Below are positions 55,501 to 63,869 of a stretch of 64,000 nt of DNA, in pieces. The notes under the pieces are model-generated. The model ran no database searches, was not told the origin of the DNA, and worked only from the letters and a program-made list of their open reading frames with translations. Position 1 is the stretch's first letter. Each line of letters starts with the position of its first letter. Source of the stretch: an uncultured Lachnospiraceae bacterium (lineage in GTDB: Bacteria > Bacillota > Clostridia > Lachnospirales > Lachnospiraceae); the NCBI GenBank assembly GCA_947644545.1, contig CANRZW010000004.1, positions 62,001 to 126,000 on the forward strand, given 5' to 3'. Made by a program: the position numbers and the translations under genes.

Positions 55501-56319
55501 ATGCAGATAGCGTACACGGGTTGGACATGGCTGGTCAATCATGAGGATAACTATCAGTGGGAGTTTGAACAATCATTGAAGGCATCCGCGGATCTTGGTT
55601 ATGAAGCGGTCGAGAACTTCGCTTTTATTACCAGATATTTTGACAATGATGCGGATAAGGTCAGGGCGCTCCTGGAGAAATACGGACTTAAGCTGGTCAA
55701 TATGTATCTTCATTTTACAGAGGATCCGGAGGCGGATTGGGAGAATGCGGTAGCTTATGTGGATTTCATGAAGCGGCTTGGCGGGGTTCCCTATATGAAC
55801 ATGCAGGCCGTCATGTGGACGGACGAGCCTTACGACCGTCCTATGGATAAGAAGGCGATTGAAGGTTTCGCAGCGCTTTCCAACAGGGTTGGTAAGCTGT
55901 GTAAGGAGAACGGGGTAACGGCATGTTTTCATCCGCACTTCTCGACAGCGGTCTATAAGGAGGAGGAGATTGACTATTATGATTCACTGGTCGATCACGA
56001 TCTGGTTAAGCTGTGCCTGGACACTGCTCATACTTTCGTGGCAGGCATGGATGTGGAGAAAGCCTTTGACAAATATGGAGACAGGATCGGCTACGTTCAT
56101 TTGAAGGACGTAGATCCGGATGCGGAGAAGTACCCTTACGCCATTGACAGATTCCGTGCCCTGGGTCTGGGCGTCGTTGACTTTGGCGGAGCGTTGAAAT
56201 CTCTTAAGAAGCATGACTTCGACGGGGTGCTTTGCGTGGAGCTGGATAATCCGCCTGTATGCAATTACAGGTCGGCTCAGATATCCAGAGAGTACATCCA
56301 CAATGTACTCGGGTATTAA
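55501..56319 (+). CDS. Xylose-isomerase-like TIM-barrel sugar isomerase/epimerase
   Basis: 272 residues after GAAAGGAGACAGAGAA. The barrel carries metal-site patterns of the AP-endonuclease-2/IolE-like family: ACFHPHFSTAVY, LCLDTAHTFVAG, IGYVHLKDVDPD and VLCVELDNPP. Such proteins isomerise or epimerise sugars and keto acids. It lies 29 bp after the barrel paralogue and before the importer, so probably acts on the imported compound. Confidence 0.8.
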   Translation: MQIAYTGWTWLVNHEDNYQWEFEQSLKASADLGYEAVENFAFITRYFDNDADKVRALLEKYGLKLVNMYLHFTEDPEADWENAVAYVDFMKRLGGVPYMNMQAVMWTDEPYDRPMDKKAIEGFAALSNRVGKLCKENGVTACFHPHFSTAVYKEEEIDYYDSLVDHDLVKLCLDTAHTFVAGMDVEKAFDKYGDRIGYVHLKDVDPDAEKYPYAIDRFRALGLGVVDFGGALKSLKKHDFDGVLCVELDNPPVCNYRSAQISREYIHNVLGY

Positions 56320-56560
56320 GTTAAGATCTCAAGCTTTTCATGTTGATCAGGATTGATGTGGGAAGTGAAAGATAGTGCGCACTTGTTATAGCAGAAAGAA
56401 CTGGAAATGACAGCTGACGTTTTCAGGCAAAGAAGGAGAAGACCTGCGCGGCAGTCTGGCGCAAGTCCGGACAGAAAGGGGGAATGCCAGGCAACTTGGA
56501 AGTGGAACTGATTTCTGTCAAAACATCAATGTAAAGAATATAAAACGGAGGTATTTCATT

Positions 56561-58021
56561 ATGAAAAAACGAACATTAAGTATCATACTGAGCCTTGGCA
56601 TGGTAATGGGTATGCTGCAGGGATGCGGAAAGGACGCGGCAACGGAGAATGCGCCGGCAGCGGAACAGACACAGGAGGCGGAACCGGCAGAGGAAACCGA
56701 GTCGGCAGAGGAGCCGGAAGCCGGGCAGGAAGACGCAGGGCAGGGAGAAGAAGCTGTGGCTGGAGGAACTTTCCTGGATGAGATCGAGCCGGATGCCACT
56801 TTAACATATTGGGAGATGCAGTGGGCCAGCGGTGAATACCAGAATCATGTGCAGGCTATGGTCGATCAGTTCAATGCAGAGAATGAGTACGGCATTACGG
56901 TTAATCTGGAGATGATCCCCTGGGACGGTTATTATGAGACCTTCCTGACGGCAGTTACCAGTGGCACGGCGCCGGATGTGTATACCGGTGCGAGTACGGC
57001 GCCCACGCAGTATGCACAGATGGGCGAGAGCCTTGACCTGGATCCGATCATTGATGCCTGGAAGGCAGAGAATAACCCGATCTTAGACGATATCGCAGAA
57101 CAGTACTGGGGATTCTTTAAATATGACGGTGTGACTTATGGTCTTCCTTACGGTGTTGATCCGAAGCAGATCACTTACAGAAAGGATTTCTTCGAGGAAG
57201 CAGGTATTGACAAGCTGCCGACAAGCTACGACGAGTTCCTGGAAGTATGTGCAAAGCTGAAAGAGAAATTCCCGGATAAGATTCCGTGTCTGTTGACAGC
57301 CGGAGGAAATGAGCCTTCTTCTAATCATATGGCGGAAGTGCTTAACGGGTTAAATGCGGCAGGTATGTTTGATACAAATAAAAATGCGACCGTGGTCAGC
57401 GATGCGCAGAGAGAGAACTATGAATTTGTTAAAACGATGATGGATGAGGGGTATATGTCCGAAGGTTCCGGCGGTTATGGTGATGCCGATGTGGAGAAGA
57501 TCTGGTTGTCCGGCGGGGCATGTATTCTCTTTGGCCGTTCCGGAAATATCATGTTAAATACGGATATCGAGGATAATGTAGCGGTATTGCCGCCTTTCGC
57601 CGGTCCGAGTGCAACAGAAGGAAAGTACTGCGCCAATGTAAACGGTGTGGCTGGCTTTAAGCAGACAGAGTATCCGAATGCATCACGCTATTTCCTGAAA
57701 TGGTGGATGGAGAATAATATCCAGATCCTGGCAGGCACAGGTAACGGTAATCTGCCGCTTCGTGAGAGCTACTACACGCATGAAGCTTATAAAGAGCATG
57801 CCTGGTATCAGGAAACATTAGATAACTGCATTAAGACCGGTATCACGCAGGCATATCCGCTGGAGTCCATGTTCCCGGAATTTGCAACGCTGGAGGGCGA
57901 GAAGGTATTAGCGGTTGCACTTGCGGAAGTAATCGAAGGGACGGATGTGGAGACCGCATTACAGGATTGTAACGATGCGATCCAGACTGTATTCGACGAT
58001 GCGAGAGAAGCGGCTGAATAG
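56561..58021 (+). CDS. Sugar ABC transporter binding lipoprotein
   Basis: 486 residues. Signal peptide with lipobox (MLQGC, Cys22) and an acidic Glu/Ala linker to about 60. The family 1 solute-binding fold follows: TLTYWEMQWASGEYQNHVQAMV, GTAPDVYTGASTAPTQYAQMGE, ITYRKDFFEEAGIDKLPTSYDEFLEV. It captures a sugar outside the cell for the two permeases encoded next. A 241-bp gap precedes it, in which I saw no clear structure. Confidence 0.92.
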   Translation: MKKRTLSIILSLGMVMGMLQGCGKDAATENAPAAEQTQEAEPAEETESAEEPEAGQEDAGQGEEAVAGGTFLDEIEPDATLTYWEMQWASGEYQNHVQAMVDQFNAENEYGITVNLEMIPWDGYYETFLTAVTSGTAPDVYTGASTAPTQYAQMGESLDLDPIIDAWKAENNPILDDIAEQYWGFFKYDGVTYGLPYGVDPKQITYRKDFFEEAGIDKLPTSYDEFLEVCAKLKEKFPDKIPCLLTAGGNEPSSNHMAEVLNGLNAAGMFDTNKNATVVSDAQRENYEFVKTMMDEGYMSEGSGGYGDADVEKIWLSGGACILFGRSGNIMLNTDIEDNVAVLPPFAGPSATEGKYCANVNGVAGFKQTEYPNASRYFLKWWMENNIQILAGTGNGNLPLRESYYTHEAYKEHAWYQETLDNCIKTGITQAYPLESMFPEFATLEGEKVLAVALAEVIEGTDVETALQDCNDAIQTVFDDAREAAE

Positions 58022-58119
58022 ACAGTTATGGCTTTGACCGTCCCGCCAGAAAGGCGGGACGGATGATTTAAACAGGAAGGTTGAATAAATGTCCGCTGGA
58101 GCGGATAAGGGGTGTATGA

Positions 58120-59013
58120 ATGAAAAAGAAAAAGAACAAGATTGAAAATAATCGTCTCGGATATCTGATGACAATTCCAGCCACTCTGCTGATCCTGTTG
58201 GTGGATATCTATCCGCTGTTTAACGGCATTTCGCTCAGCCTGCAGAAGTATAATTTGCAGCATCCGGACAAGCGAAGATTTATCGGTCTGGATAATTATG
58301 TGGATCTGTTTCAGGATGCGGAGTTTCTCGGAGTTCTGGGCTATACATTCTTCTATACGATAGTTACGGTAGTGGCTTCCTACCTGTTTGGACTGATCCT
58401 GGCGCTCATTATGAATCGGAAGATGCCGGGCAAGGGTATCTACCGTACGCTGGCGCTTTTACCGTGGGCGGTGGCTCCCTCGGTGGCAAATGTATGCTGG
58501 CGTCTGCTTTTTAATGACCGCGTGGGTATCATCAATATCTTCCTGATGAAGATCGGGGCGATTGACAGTCCGATCCTGTTTCTGGCCAAGGGCGATGTGG
58601 CCAGGTACACGGTTATCTTTACGGATTTCTGGAGAGATTTTCCGTTCATGATGATTGTTCTTCTGGCTTCGATGAGTTCGATTCCCAGAGATCTGTATGA
58701 ATCGGCGTATATGGACGGAGCGGGCTTCTGGAGTTCCTTCCGCTATATCACGATGCCGATGATCAAGGGCGTCAGCGCGATCAGCACGATCCTTATGTTT
58801 ATCTGGGTCTTCAACCGTTTCGACAACATCTATTTGTTGACCGGAGGCGGCCCTAATAAAGCGACTTACACGCTGCCGATCATGTCATATTACACATCCT
58901 TTATGCGTGGAAATATGGGTAAGGCAACGGCGATGGCGGTTGTGATGCTGATGGTTATGACGGTGGTAGCGCTCATATATCTAAGGGTGATGAAAAGCGA
59001 GGAGAACGAATGA
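58120..59013 (+). CDS. Sugar ABC transporter permease (MalF type)
   Basis: 297 residues with six membrane segments. The EAA loop is ESAYMDGAGFWSSFRYITMPMI, the docking site for the ATPase. It overlaps the next permease gene by 4 bp (ATGA). Confidence 0.94.
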   Translation: MKKKKNKIENNRLGYLMTIPATLLILLVDIYPLFNGISLSLQKYNLQHPDKRRFIGLDNYVDLFQDAEFLGVLGYTFFYTIVTVVASYLFGLILALIMNRKMPGKGIYRTLALLPWAVAPSVANVCWRLLFNDRVGIINIFLMKIGAIDSPILFLAKGDVARYTVIFTDFWRDFPFMMIVLLASMSSIPRDLYESAYMDGAGFWSSFRYITMPMIKGVSAISTILMFIWVFNRFDNIYLLTGGGPNKATYTLPIMSYYTSFMRGNMGKATAMAVVMLMVMTVVALIYLRVMKSEENE

Positions 59014-59858
59014 AAAGTAAAAATACGCAGAAAAAAATAATAAATGTAGTGATCTATATTATATTTGCGGTTTTGTTGTTTTTACTGCTGCTGCCACTGA
59101 TCTCCATGTTTGGAACAGCCATAAAAACACATGACGCCGCGCTGATGACCACATCTCTGTTTCCGGAGAAATTGTCGGATTTCAGTCTGGAGAACTTCGG
59201 GTATGTAATGATCAAGATGAAGTTTGGCAAGAATCTTTTAAACAGTGCAATCGTTAGTATTGTTGTAACCCTGGCATGTATTTTCTGTGCGGCGCCGGCA
59301 GGATATGCCATTTCCAGATTCAAGGGTCCTTATTTCAAGTTTTATTCCATCCTGCTGCTCTTGTTGCAGATGTTTCCGATCATGCTGATGCTGATGCCGC
59401 AGTATCTGATCTTTACCAAACTGCATATCACCAACAGCCTGCTTTCGATCATCATCAGTTATACGACGGGGAATCTGGCATTCTCGATCTGGCTGTTAAA
59501 GGGATTCTATGATTCCATTCCGCTGGAATTGGAGCAGGCGGCCATGGTGGATGGCTGTACGAAGTTCCGCGCATTCCTGACGGTCGTATTTCCGCTGACG
59601 CTGCCGGGTATCGCAACGGTGTCCGTCTTTACGATGCTGAATGCCTGGAATGAATATACGGTAGCCAGCGTATTCCTGAAGAAGGATGCGATCATGACCA
59701 TGACGCTGGGACTGCAGAAGTTCGTGCAGCAGAACGGAGCCGACTGGCCGTCCTTGATGGCTGCGGCATGTATTGCCACCGTACCGGCTATTGTGTTCGT
59801 TATTTTCTCCCAGAAGTATTTGATCGAGGGAATGACGGCGGGAGCCGTGAAGGGATAA
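59010..59858 (+). CDS. Sugar ABC transporter permease (MalG type)
   Basis: 282 residues with six membrane segments. The EAA loop is LEQAAMVDGCTKFRAFLTVVFPLTLPG. No ATPase gene follows; such importers commonly share a general MsmK/UgpC-type ATPase encoded elsewhere. Confidence 0.94.
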   Translation: MKSKNTQKKIINVVIYIIFAVLLFLLLLPLISMFGTAIKTHDAALMTTSLFPEKLSDFSLENFGYVMIKMKFGKNLLNSAIVSIVVTLACIFCAAPAGYAISRFKGPYFKFYSILLLLLQMFPIMLMLMPQYLIFTKLHITNSLLSIIISYTTGNLAFSIWLLKGFYDSIPLELEQAAMVDGCTKFRAFLTVVFPLTLPGIATVSVFTMLNAWNEYTVASVFLKKDAIMTMTLGLQKFVQQNGADWPSLMAAACIATVPAIVFVIFSQKYLIEGMTAGAVKG

Positions 59859-59947
59859 AAGAGGCAGGCGGTACGTTGTCTCCGGGACAATAATATGCTA
59901 CAATAGGAAGCAAAAGGAAGAGAAGGTACAGGAAGGGGGAGAGCCAA

Positions 59948-60424
59948 ATGGTGAAAGAGATCGGACATGTGTCTTTTAAGGTAAAAGACATGAAGGCGGC
60001 GCAGGACTTTTATGTAAAAGGAATGGGTTTTCATAAGTGTTTCGAGATCAAGAGACGGCCGGACGGGGAGGTGCCAACGGCCGAAGAGGTTGTGCAGGAC
60101 AGCGGTTCCTATGACAGGGACAAGGTGTGGATCGTCTATATTCAGGCAGCCGAGCGACAGTTTATCGAGCTGTTCACGCTGGACGAAGGAGACGGGGAGA
60201 CACGGGGCGAAGAGAACTGTGTGGGATATCTGCATCTGGCTCTGATCGTGGAGGATATTCATGCATTTCGGGAGGAGATCGTATCTCGTGGGGTGGAGAT
60301 TGATATAGAGCCGAAGATGGGAATGGACGGCACATGGCAGATGTGGGTTCATGACCCGGACGGCAATAAGATCGAATGTATGCAGTATACGGACAAGAGC
60401 GCGCAGCTGCGCTACAGCATTTAA
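59948..60424 (+). CDS. VOC (glyoxalase/dioxygenase fold) protein
   Basis: 158 residues after GGAAGGGGGAGAGCCAA. Two beta-alpha-beta-beta-beta modules with the metal set His (GHVSFKV), Glu (FIELFT), His (YLHLALIV) and Glu (NKIECMQY). Such a complete set suggests a divalent-metal lyase or isomerase, for example glyoxalase I or methylmalonyl-CoA epimerase-like. The substrate is unknown. It is close behind the importer but may belong to the next genes. Confidence 0.8.
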   Translation: MVKEIGHVSFKVKDMKAAQDFYVKGMGFHKCFEIKRRPDGEVPTAEEVVQDSGSYDRDKVWIVYIQAAERQFIELFTLDEGDGETRGEENCVGYLHLALIVEDIHAFREEIVSRGVEIDIEPKMGMDGTWQMWVHDPDGNKIECMQYTDKSAQLRYSI

Positions 60425-60519
60425 AGTGGTTTGACATGTGGGGGATCCCCTTTCTGTTTCCATGATGAAACGGGAAGGGGATTACGGGCGTTTTGGAGGA
60501 CACAGAGGAGAAGAAGAGA

Positions 60520-61401
60520 ATGGATAGCAATCAGATAACAAGGGATTATTTCGACAGCCTTCTGTTGGAGACGAGATATATGGAGGCAGTGGTTCCTTCT
60601 ATTACTATGGAGCTGTATGGGGAACGGTTTTCGTCTCCGATTATGACGGCGGCGCTGTCCCATCTGAAGACGTTGTATCAGATGGAAGAGGAGCCGATGG
60701 TCGGGTATGCCAGGTGCGCCGCCAGGACCAACAGCGTTCACTGGATCGGGATGATGGAGGAAGAAGAAGTTGGCCAGGTGATTGCGACAGGCGCCAGGAC
60801 GATACGGGTCGTGAAGCCCTTTGCCGATGAGGATAAGATCATGAGACAGCTGTGCCACGCGGAAGAGAAGGGCGCTTTGGCGGTAGGCATGGATATCGAC
60901 CATATTTTCGACCGGCATGGAAACCCGGATGTGGTCATGGGCGAGCAGATGGAGCCAAAGTCGATGCAGCAGATGAAAGCCTATGTACAGGCAACGCATC
61001 TTCCTTTTGTCGTGAAGGGGGTATTGAGTGTTCACGATGCGGTCAGGTGTGCGGAGGCAGGGGCAAGAGGCATCGTAGTCTCCCATCATGGCGGAAGGCT
61101 CCAGGATGCGGTGCCGCCATTGATGGCATTACCCGAGATCAGAAGGGAACTGGGGGCAGATATGCCGATCTTTGTGGACTGCGGTGTCTGTTCCGGCATG
61201 GACGCCTATAAGGCGCTGGCGCTGGGGGCTACCGCAGTCAGCGTAGGCAGACACCTGATCTCTTATTTGAAGGAAGGAACGGACCGGGCCGCAGAGCGGA
61301 TAGAGGAGATGAGCCGTGAGTTAAAAGGGATTATGGCAAGTACAGGCGTCAGGGATGTGAACAGTTTTGACGCGGCAGTTCTTCATCATGGAGGAATGTA
61401 A
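60520..61401 (+). CDS. FMN-dependent alpha-hydroxy-acid oxidoreductase
   Basis: 293 residues from ATG 60520 (GAGGAG upstream); TTG 60493 is possible. The FMN barrel shows SSPIMTAALSH, the catalytic VSHHGGRLQDAVPP (family form SNHGGRQLDG), FVDCGVCSGMDAYKALALGATAVSVGR. Shorter than the 350-380 residues of lactate oxidases, through N-terminal and loop losses. In an anaerobe an oxygen-using oxidase is unlikely, so it probably acts as a dehydrogenase, or the substrate differs from lactate. Confidence 0.82.
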   Translation: MDSNQITRDYFDSLLLETRYMEAVVPSITMELYGERFSSPIMTAALSHLKTLYQMEEEPMVGYARCAARTNSVHWIGMMEEEEVGQVIATGARTIRVVKPFADEDKIMRQLCHAEEKGALAVGMDIDHIFDRHGNPDVVMGEQMEPKSMQQMKAYVQATHLPFVVKGVLSVHDAVRCAEAGARGIVVSHHGGRLQDAVPPLMALPEIRRELGADMPIFVDCGVCSGMDAYKALALGATAVSVGRHLISYLKEGTDRAAERIEEMSRELKGIMASTGVRDVNSFDAAVLHHGGM

Positions 61402-61418
61402 ATCTGCCAGATATCAGC

Positions 61419-61447
61419 TTGTCTTGTCTGGATTTATTTGGTATAAT
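61419..61447 (+). promoter_or_regulatory. Promoter of the phosphofructokinase gene
   Basis: TTGTCT (61419-61424), 17 bp, TATAAT (61442-61447). Confidence 0.75.
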
Positions 61448-61455
61448 CGTGTTGG

Positions 61456-61475
61456 TATCCGGTAAATACCGGATA
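61456..61475. promoter_or_regulatory. Near-perfect 20-bp palindrome in the phosphofructokinase leader
   Basis: TATCCGGTA (61456-61464), AA, TACCGGATA (61467-61475), starting 9 bp after the -10 box. It is placed to act as an operator at the transcription start, or as a short RNA hairpin. Confidence 0.6.
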
Positions 61476-61513
61476 GGAACAGTGTTAAGAATACTATATA
61501 AAGGAGAGAGACA

Positions 61514-62740
61514 ATGAAAGGAAATATTGTTGTTGGTCAGTCTGGCGGCCCTACAGCCGTAATCAATTCTTCCGTAGCAGGTGTATATGCTGCAGCCAAG
61601 AAGCTGGGTGTGAAGAAGATCTATGGTATGGTTCACGGCATTGAGGGATTTCTGGAAGATAAGATGATCGATCTGGGTGAGTACCTGAATGATGAGACCG
61701 GTATCGAATTGTTAAAGAGAACTCCGTCCGCATTCCTGGGCTCCTGCCGTTTTAAGATGCCCAAGATCGAGGGACATGAAGATGTATATGAGAAGGTATT
61801 CGAGATCATGGAGAAGCATGACATCGAGTGTCTGTTCTATGCAGGTGGTAATGATTCCATGGATACGGTTAAGATGCTGTCTGATTATGCGGCAGCACAC
61901 AATAAGCCGCAGAGATTCATGGGCGTTCCGAAGACCATCGATAACGATCTGCCGGTGACGGATCACTGCCCGGGTTATGGTTCCGCTGCGAAGTATATCG
62001 CAACTTCCGTGAAAGAGATCATTCGTGACAATGAGTCTTTCGGTGCGAAGAAACCTACCGTGTGTATCGTGGAGATCATGGGACGTAACGCAGGATGGCT
62101 GACTGCAGCAGCAGCTCTGGCGAAGGGTGATGACTGCCAGGGATGTGATGCGATCTACCTTCCGGAGAGAGTATTTGATATCGATCAGTTTGTTGCCGAC
62201 GTGAAAGAGCTGGCAGCTAAGAAGTCTTCCGTTGTAATCGCAGTGTCCGAGGGCGTTAAGGTTGCAGACGGCAGATATGTGTGCGAGATCGGCAGAGAAG
62301 TTGCAGTAGATGCATTTGGACACAAGCAGATGTCCGGTACAGCGGTTATGCTGGCAGATAAGATTGCTGCAGAGACAGGTCTTAAGACCCGTGCCATTGA
62401 GTTCTCTACATTGCAGAGAGCGGCTACCCATCTGGCATCCCTGACGGATATCAACGAGGCATTCCAGGTAGGCCATGACGCGGTTGTGGCAGCAGAGGAA
62501 GGCAAGACAGGCATGATGATCACACTGGACAGAAACGGTGATGATCCTTACCAGTGCGGCACAAGCGCATATGATATCCATGCAATCGCTAACGTAGAGA
62601 GAAACGTTCCCGATGAGTGGATCACAGCAGACGGCAAAGGCCTGACAGAAGGTTATGAGAAGTATGCAAGACCGCTGATCATGGGTGAACTGCAGCCTCT
62701 GTTCGTGAATGGTCTGCCGAGACATCTGGTACGCAAATAG
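61514..62740 (+). CDS. pfp: 6-phosphofructokinase, PPi-dependent type (long clade)
   Basis: 408 residues after AAGGAGAGAGACA. NIVVGQSGGPTAVINSSVAG, FYAGGNDSMDTVKML, GVPKTIDNDLPVTDHCPGYGSA and VEIMGRNAGWLTAAAAL are conserved phosphofructokinase sites. ATP enzymes have GGDGS and use about 320 residues; this longer form, with a GGNDS site, sits with PPi-linked clades, though which donor is used needs assay. It commits fructose 6-phosphate, the product of both the mannose and GlcNAc routes in this window, to glycolysis. Confidence 0.88.
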   Translation: MKGNIVVGQSGGPTAVINSSVAGVYAAAKKLGVKKIYGMVHGIEGFLEDKMIDLGEYLNDETGIELLKRTPSAFLGSCRFKMPKIEGHEDVYEKVFEIMEKHDIECLFYAGGNDSMDTVKMLSDYAAAHNKPQRFMGVPKTIDNDLPVTDHCPGYGSAAKYIATSVKEIIRDNESFGAKKPTVCIVEIMGRNAGWLTAAAALAKGDDCQGCDAIYLPERVFDIDQFVADVKELAAKKSSVVIAVSEGVKVADGRYVCEIGREVAVDAFGHKQMSGTAVMLADKIAAETGLKTRAIEFSTLQRAATHLASLTDINEAFQVGHDAVVAAEEGKTGMMITLDRNGDDPYQCGTSAYDIHAIANVERNVPDEWITADGKGLTEGYEKYARPLIMGELQPLFVNGLPRHLVRK

Positions 62741-62776
62741 TCGGCGGGCGACGAAGAAAAAGAGATAGAGAATCAG

Positions 62777-62819
62777 GAACCGGAATTACTGGGATGACAC
62801 AGTGGTTCCGGTTTTTTTC
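62777..62819 (+). terminator. Terminator of pfp
   Basis: AACCGGAA (62778-62785) pairs with TTCCGGTT (62806-62813), inner ACTG/CAGT, then seven T. Confidence 0.88.
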
Positions 62820-62916
62820 ATCGGCGTAAACGGGATTTGTTATGACTGGTGGTGGAGCAGCCGGCAGGTATAAAAAGATTTTATCGGGACATTTTATTAG
62901 ATAAATGCATACAAAA

Positions 62917-62945
62917 ATGCAACACTTGTATAAAAAGTGTTGCAT
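62917..62945 (+). repeat. Left recombination site (11-7-11)
   Basis: Arm ATGCAACACTT (62917-62927), spacer GTATAAA (62928-62934), arm AAGTGTTGCAT (62935-62945). The two arms are perfect reverse complements. Confidence 0.88.
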
Positions 62946-63099
62946 TACTGACTTACATAATATATATCGGACTCATGCCACAATAGTTTAGAGTATATTT
63001 TAAAATTGTGCCAAAAACTTTTTCTATGGTAAAATTCTGCTTTATTTCGGATATTGCGAGTTCGTGGAACGAATCCGGCAAACGAGCCTGCCCGTTTGC

Positions 63100-63681
63100 T
63101 CAAAGCTGTACGCTTAAGTATACCATATCCTTGTCCTCCTGTTCGATGCACAGATATTGTTTGGTAACACGGTAAGAGGAATGGTTGTACAGTTCCATCA
63201 GAAGGGCCGGCTGTACGCCTTGTTTCCAGGCGTGGTATCCGAAGGTCTTGCGAAGGGAGTGGCAGCTGATGTGCTCTTCAAGGCCTGCATATTCGGCAGC
63301 TTCTTTAATGATGCGGAAAGCCTGGGAGCGGGAGAGGTGGTCTTCCGATTTCCTGCCGTTTGGGAACAGATATTGCTGTTTCGTTGCATACATTTCTTTT
63401 TCACGCAGAACATACAGTACGTCTGCTACGCAGTGATTGACTGCTACGCTGCGTTCCTTGCCGGTCTTCTGTTCTTTGATACTGATATGATCCTTGAAAC
63501 AATTTCCTTTTTCATTAAAAACATCCCGCCACTGTAAACTTAACAGATCGCTGATCCTGAATGCGGTATTCAGTCCCAGGATGATCATCGCATAATTGCG
63601 GCAGACGGGTTTTATCGACAGGTAATACTCTTTGAATTTTTTCAGCTTTTCTTCGCTTTTAATAGGGTATGTTGTACTCAT
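63100..63681 (-). CDS. FimB/FimE-sized tyrosine recombinase
   Basis: 193 residues from the ATG complementary to 63679-63681 (GAGAGGAG upstream). All catalytic residues are visible: Arg42 (AFRISDLLSL), Lys72 (EQKTGKERS), His141 and Arg144 (CHSLRKTFGYH), His167 (LYNHSS) and nucleophile Tyr176 (TKQYLCIEQ). Like the 198-200-residue Fim recombinases that invert a promoter segment, it has little more than the catalytic domain. No phage, conjugation or cargo gene adjoins it. Its likely substrates are the two 29-bp sites on either side. Confidence 0.9.
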   Translation of the reverse strand: MSTTYPIKSEEKLKKFKEYYLSIKPVCRNYAMIILGLNTAFRISDLLSLQWRDVFNEKGNCFKDHISIKEQKTGKERSVAVNHCVADVLYVLREKEMYATKQQYLFPNGRKSEDHLSRSQAFRIIKEAAEYAGLEEHISCHSLRKTFGYHAWKQGVQPALLMELYNHSSYRVTKQYLCIEQEDKDMVYLSVQL

Positions 63682-63745
63682 GATGATTCTCCTCTCTGTT
63701 GGGTGATGTCCTCAGGTCTCCATTACTATACAATACCTGATTGCA

Positions 63746-63774
63746 ATGCAACACTTTTTATACAACTGTTGCAT
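63746..63774 (-). repeat. Right recombination site (11-7-11), inverted
   Basis: Arm ATGCAACACTT (63746-63756), spacer TTTATAC (63757-63763), arm AACTGTTGCAT (63764-63774). The spacer is the exact reverse complement of the left spacer; over 29 bp the two sites differ at one position in inverted alignment. It lies 64 bp from the recombinase start. Confidence 0.88.
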
Positions 63775-63869
63775 CGGAAGAAGGATCCGGCAGAGATAAG
63801 CTTTTGCAGGATGGGGTCCGCAGGCCGGTGCGGAATAAGAGGATCGTGGGAGTATACGGGAGGTATGAT

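Larger units (their letters stand above)
62741..63099. other. Gap with terminator, left recombination site and hairpins
   Basis: 359 bp. In order: the pfp terminator, an AT-rich stretch, the left 29-bp inverted site (62917-62945), another AT-rich stretch, and two hairpins near the recombinase stop: TTCGT/ACGAA (63061-63073) and GCAAACG/CGTTTGC (63078-63099). The last follows the recombinase stop on the - strand but has no T-run. Confidence 0.7.
62917..63774. mobile_element. Putative invertible segment carrying its own recombinase
   Basis: An 858-bp segment bounded by inverted 29-bp sites (left 62917-62945, right 63746-63774) and containing a single gene, the tyrosine recombinase on the - strand. 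The arm-spacer-arm layout of the ends fits a tyrosine-recombinase core site, and opposite orientation predicts inversion and not excision. Inversion itself is inferred, not seen. Confidence 0.75.

Noticed and set aside
61712..62725. 337-residue open frame opposite pfp
   Set aside because: Antisense shadow of the phosphofructokinase gene; Cys/His-rich composition typical of a frame artefact.
62945..63151. Small 68-residue frame next to the recombinase
   Set aside because: It overlaps the recombinase end and the left site, and has no ribosome site or similarity I recognise.
63100..63681. Prophage or integrative element remnant
   Set aside because: No att duplication of tRNA, no phage or conjugation genes and no cargo; inverted and not direct sites argue for inversion and not integration.
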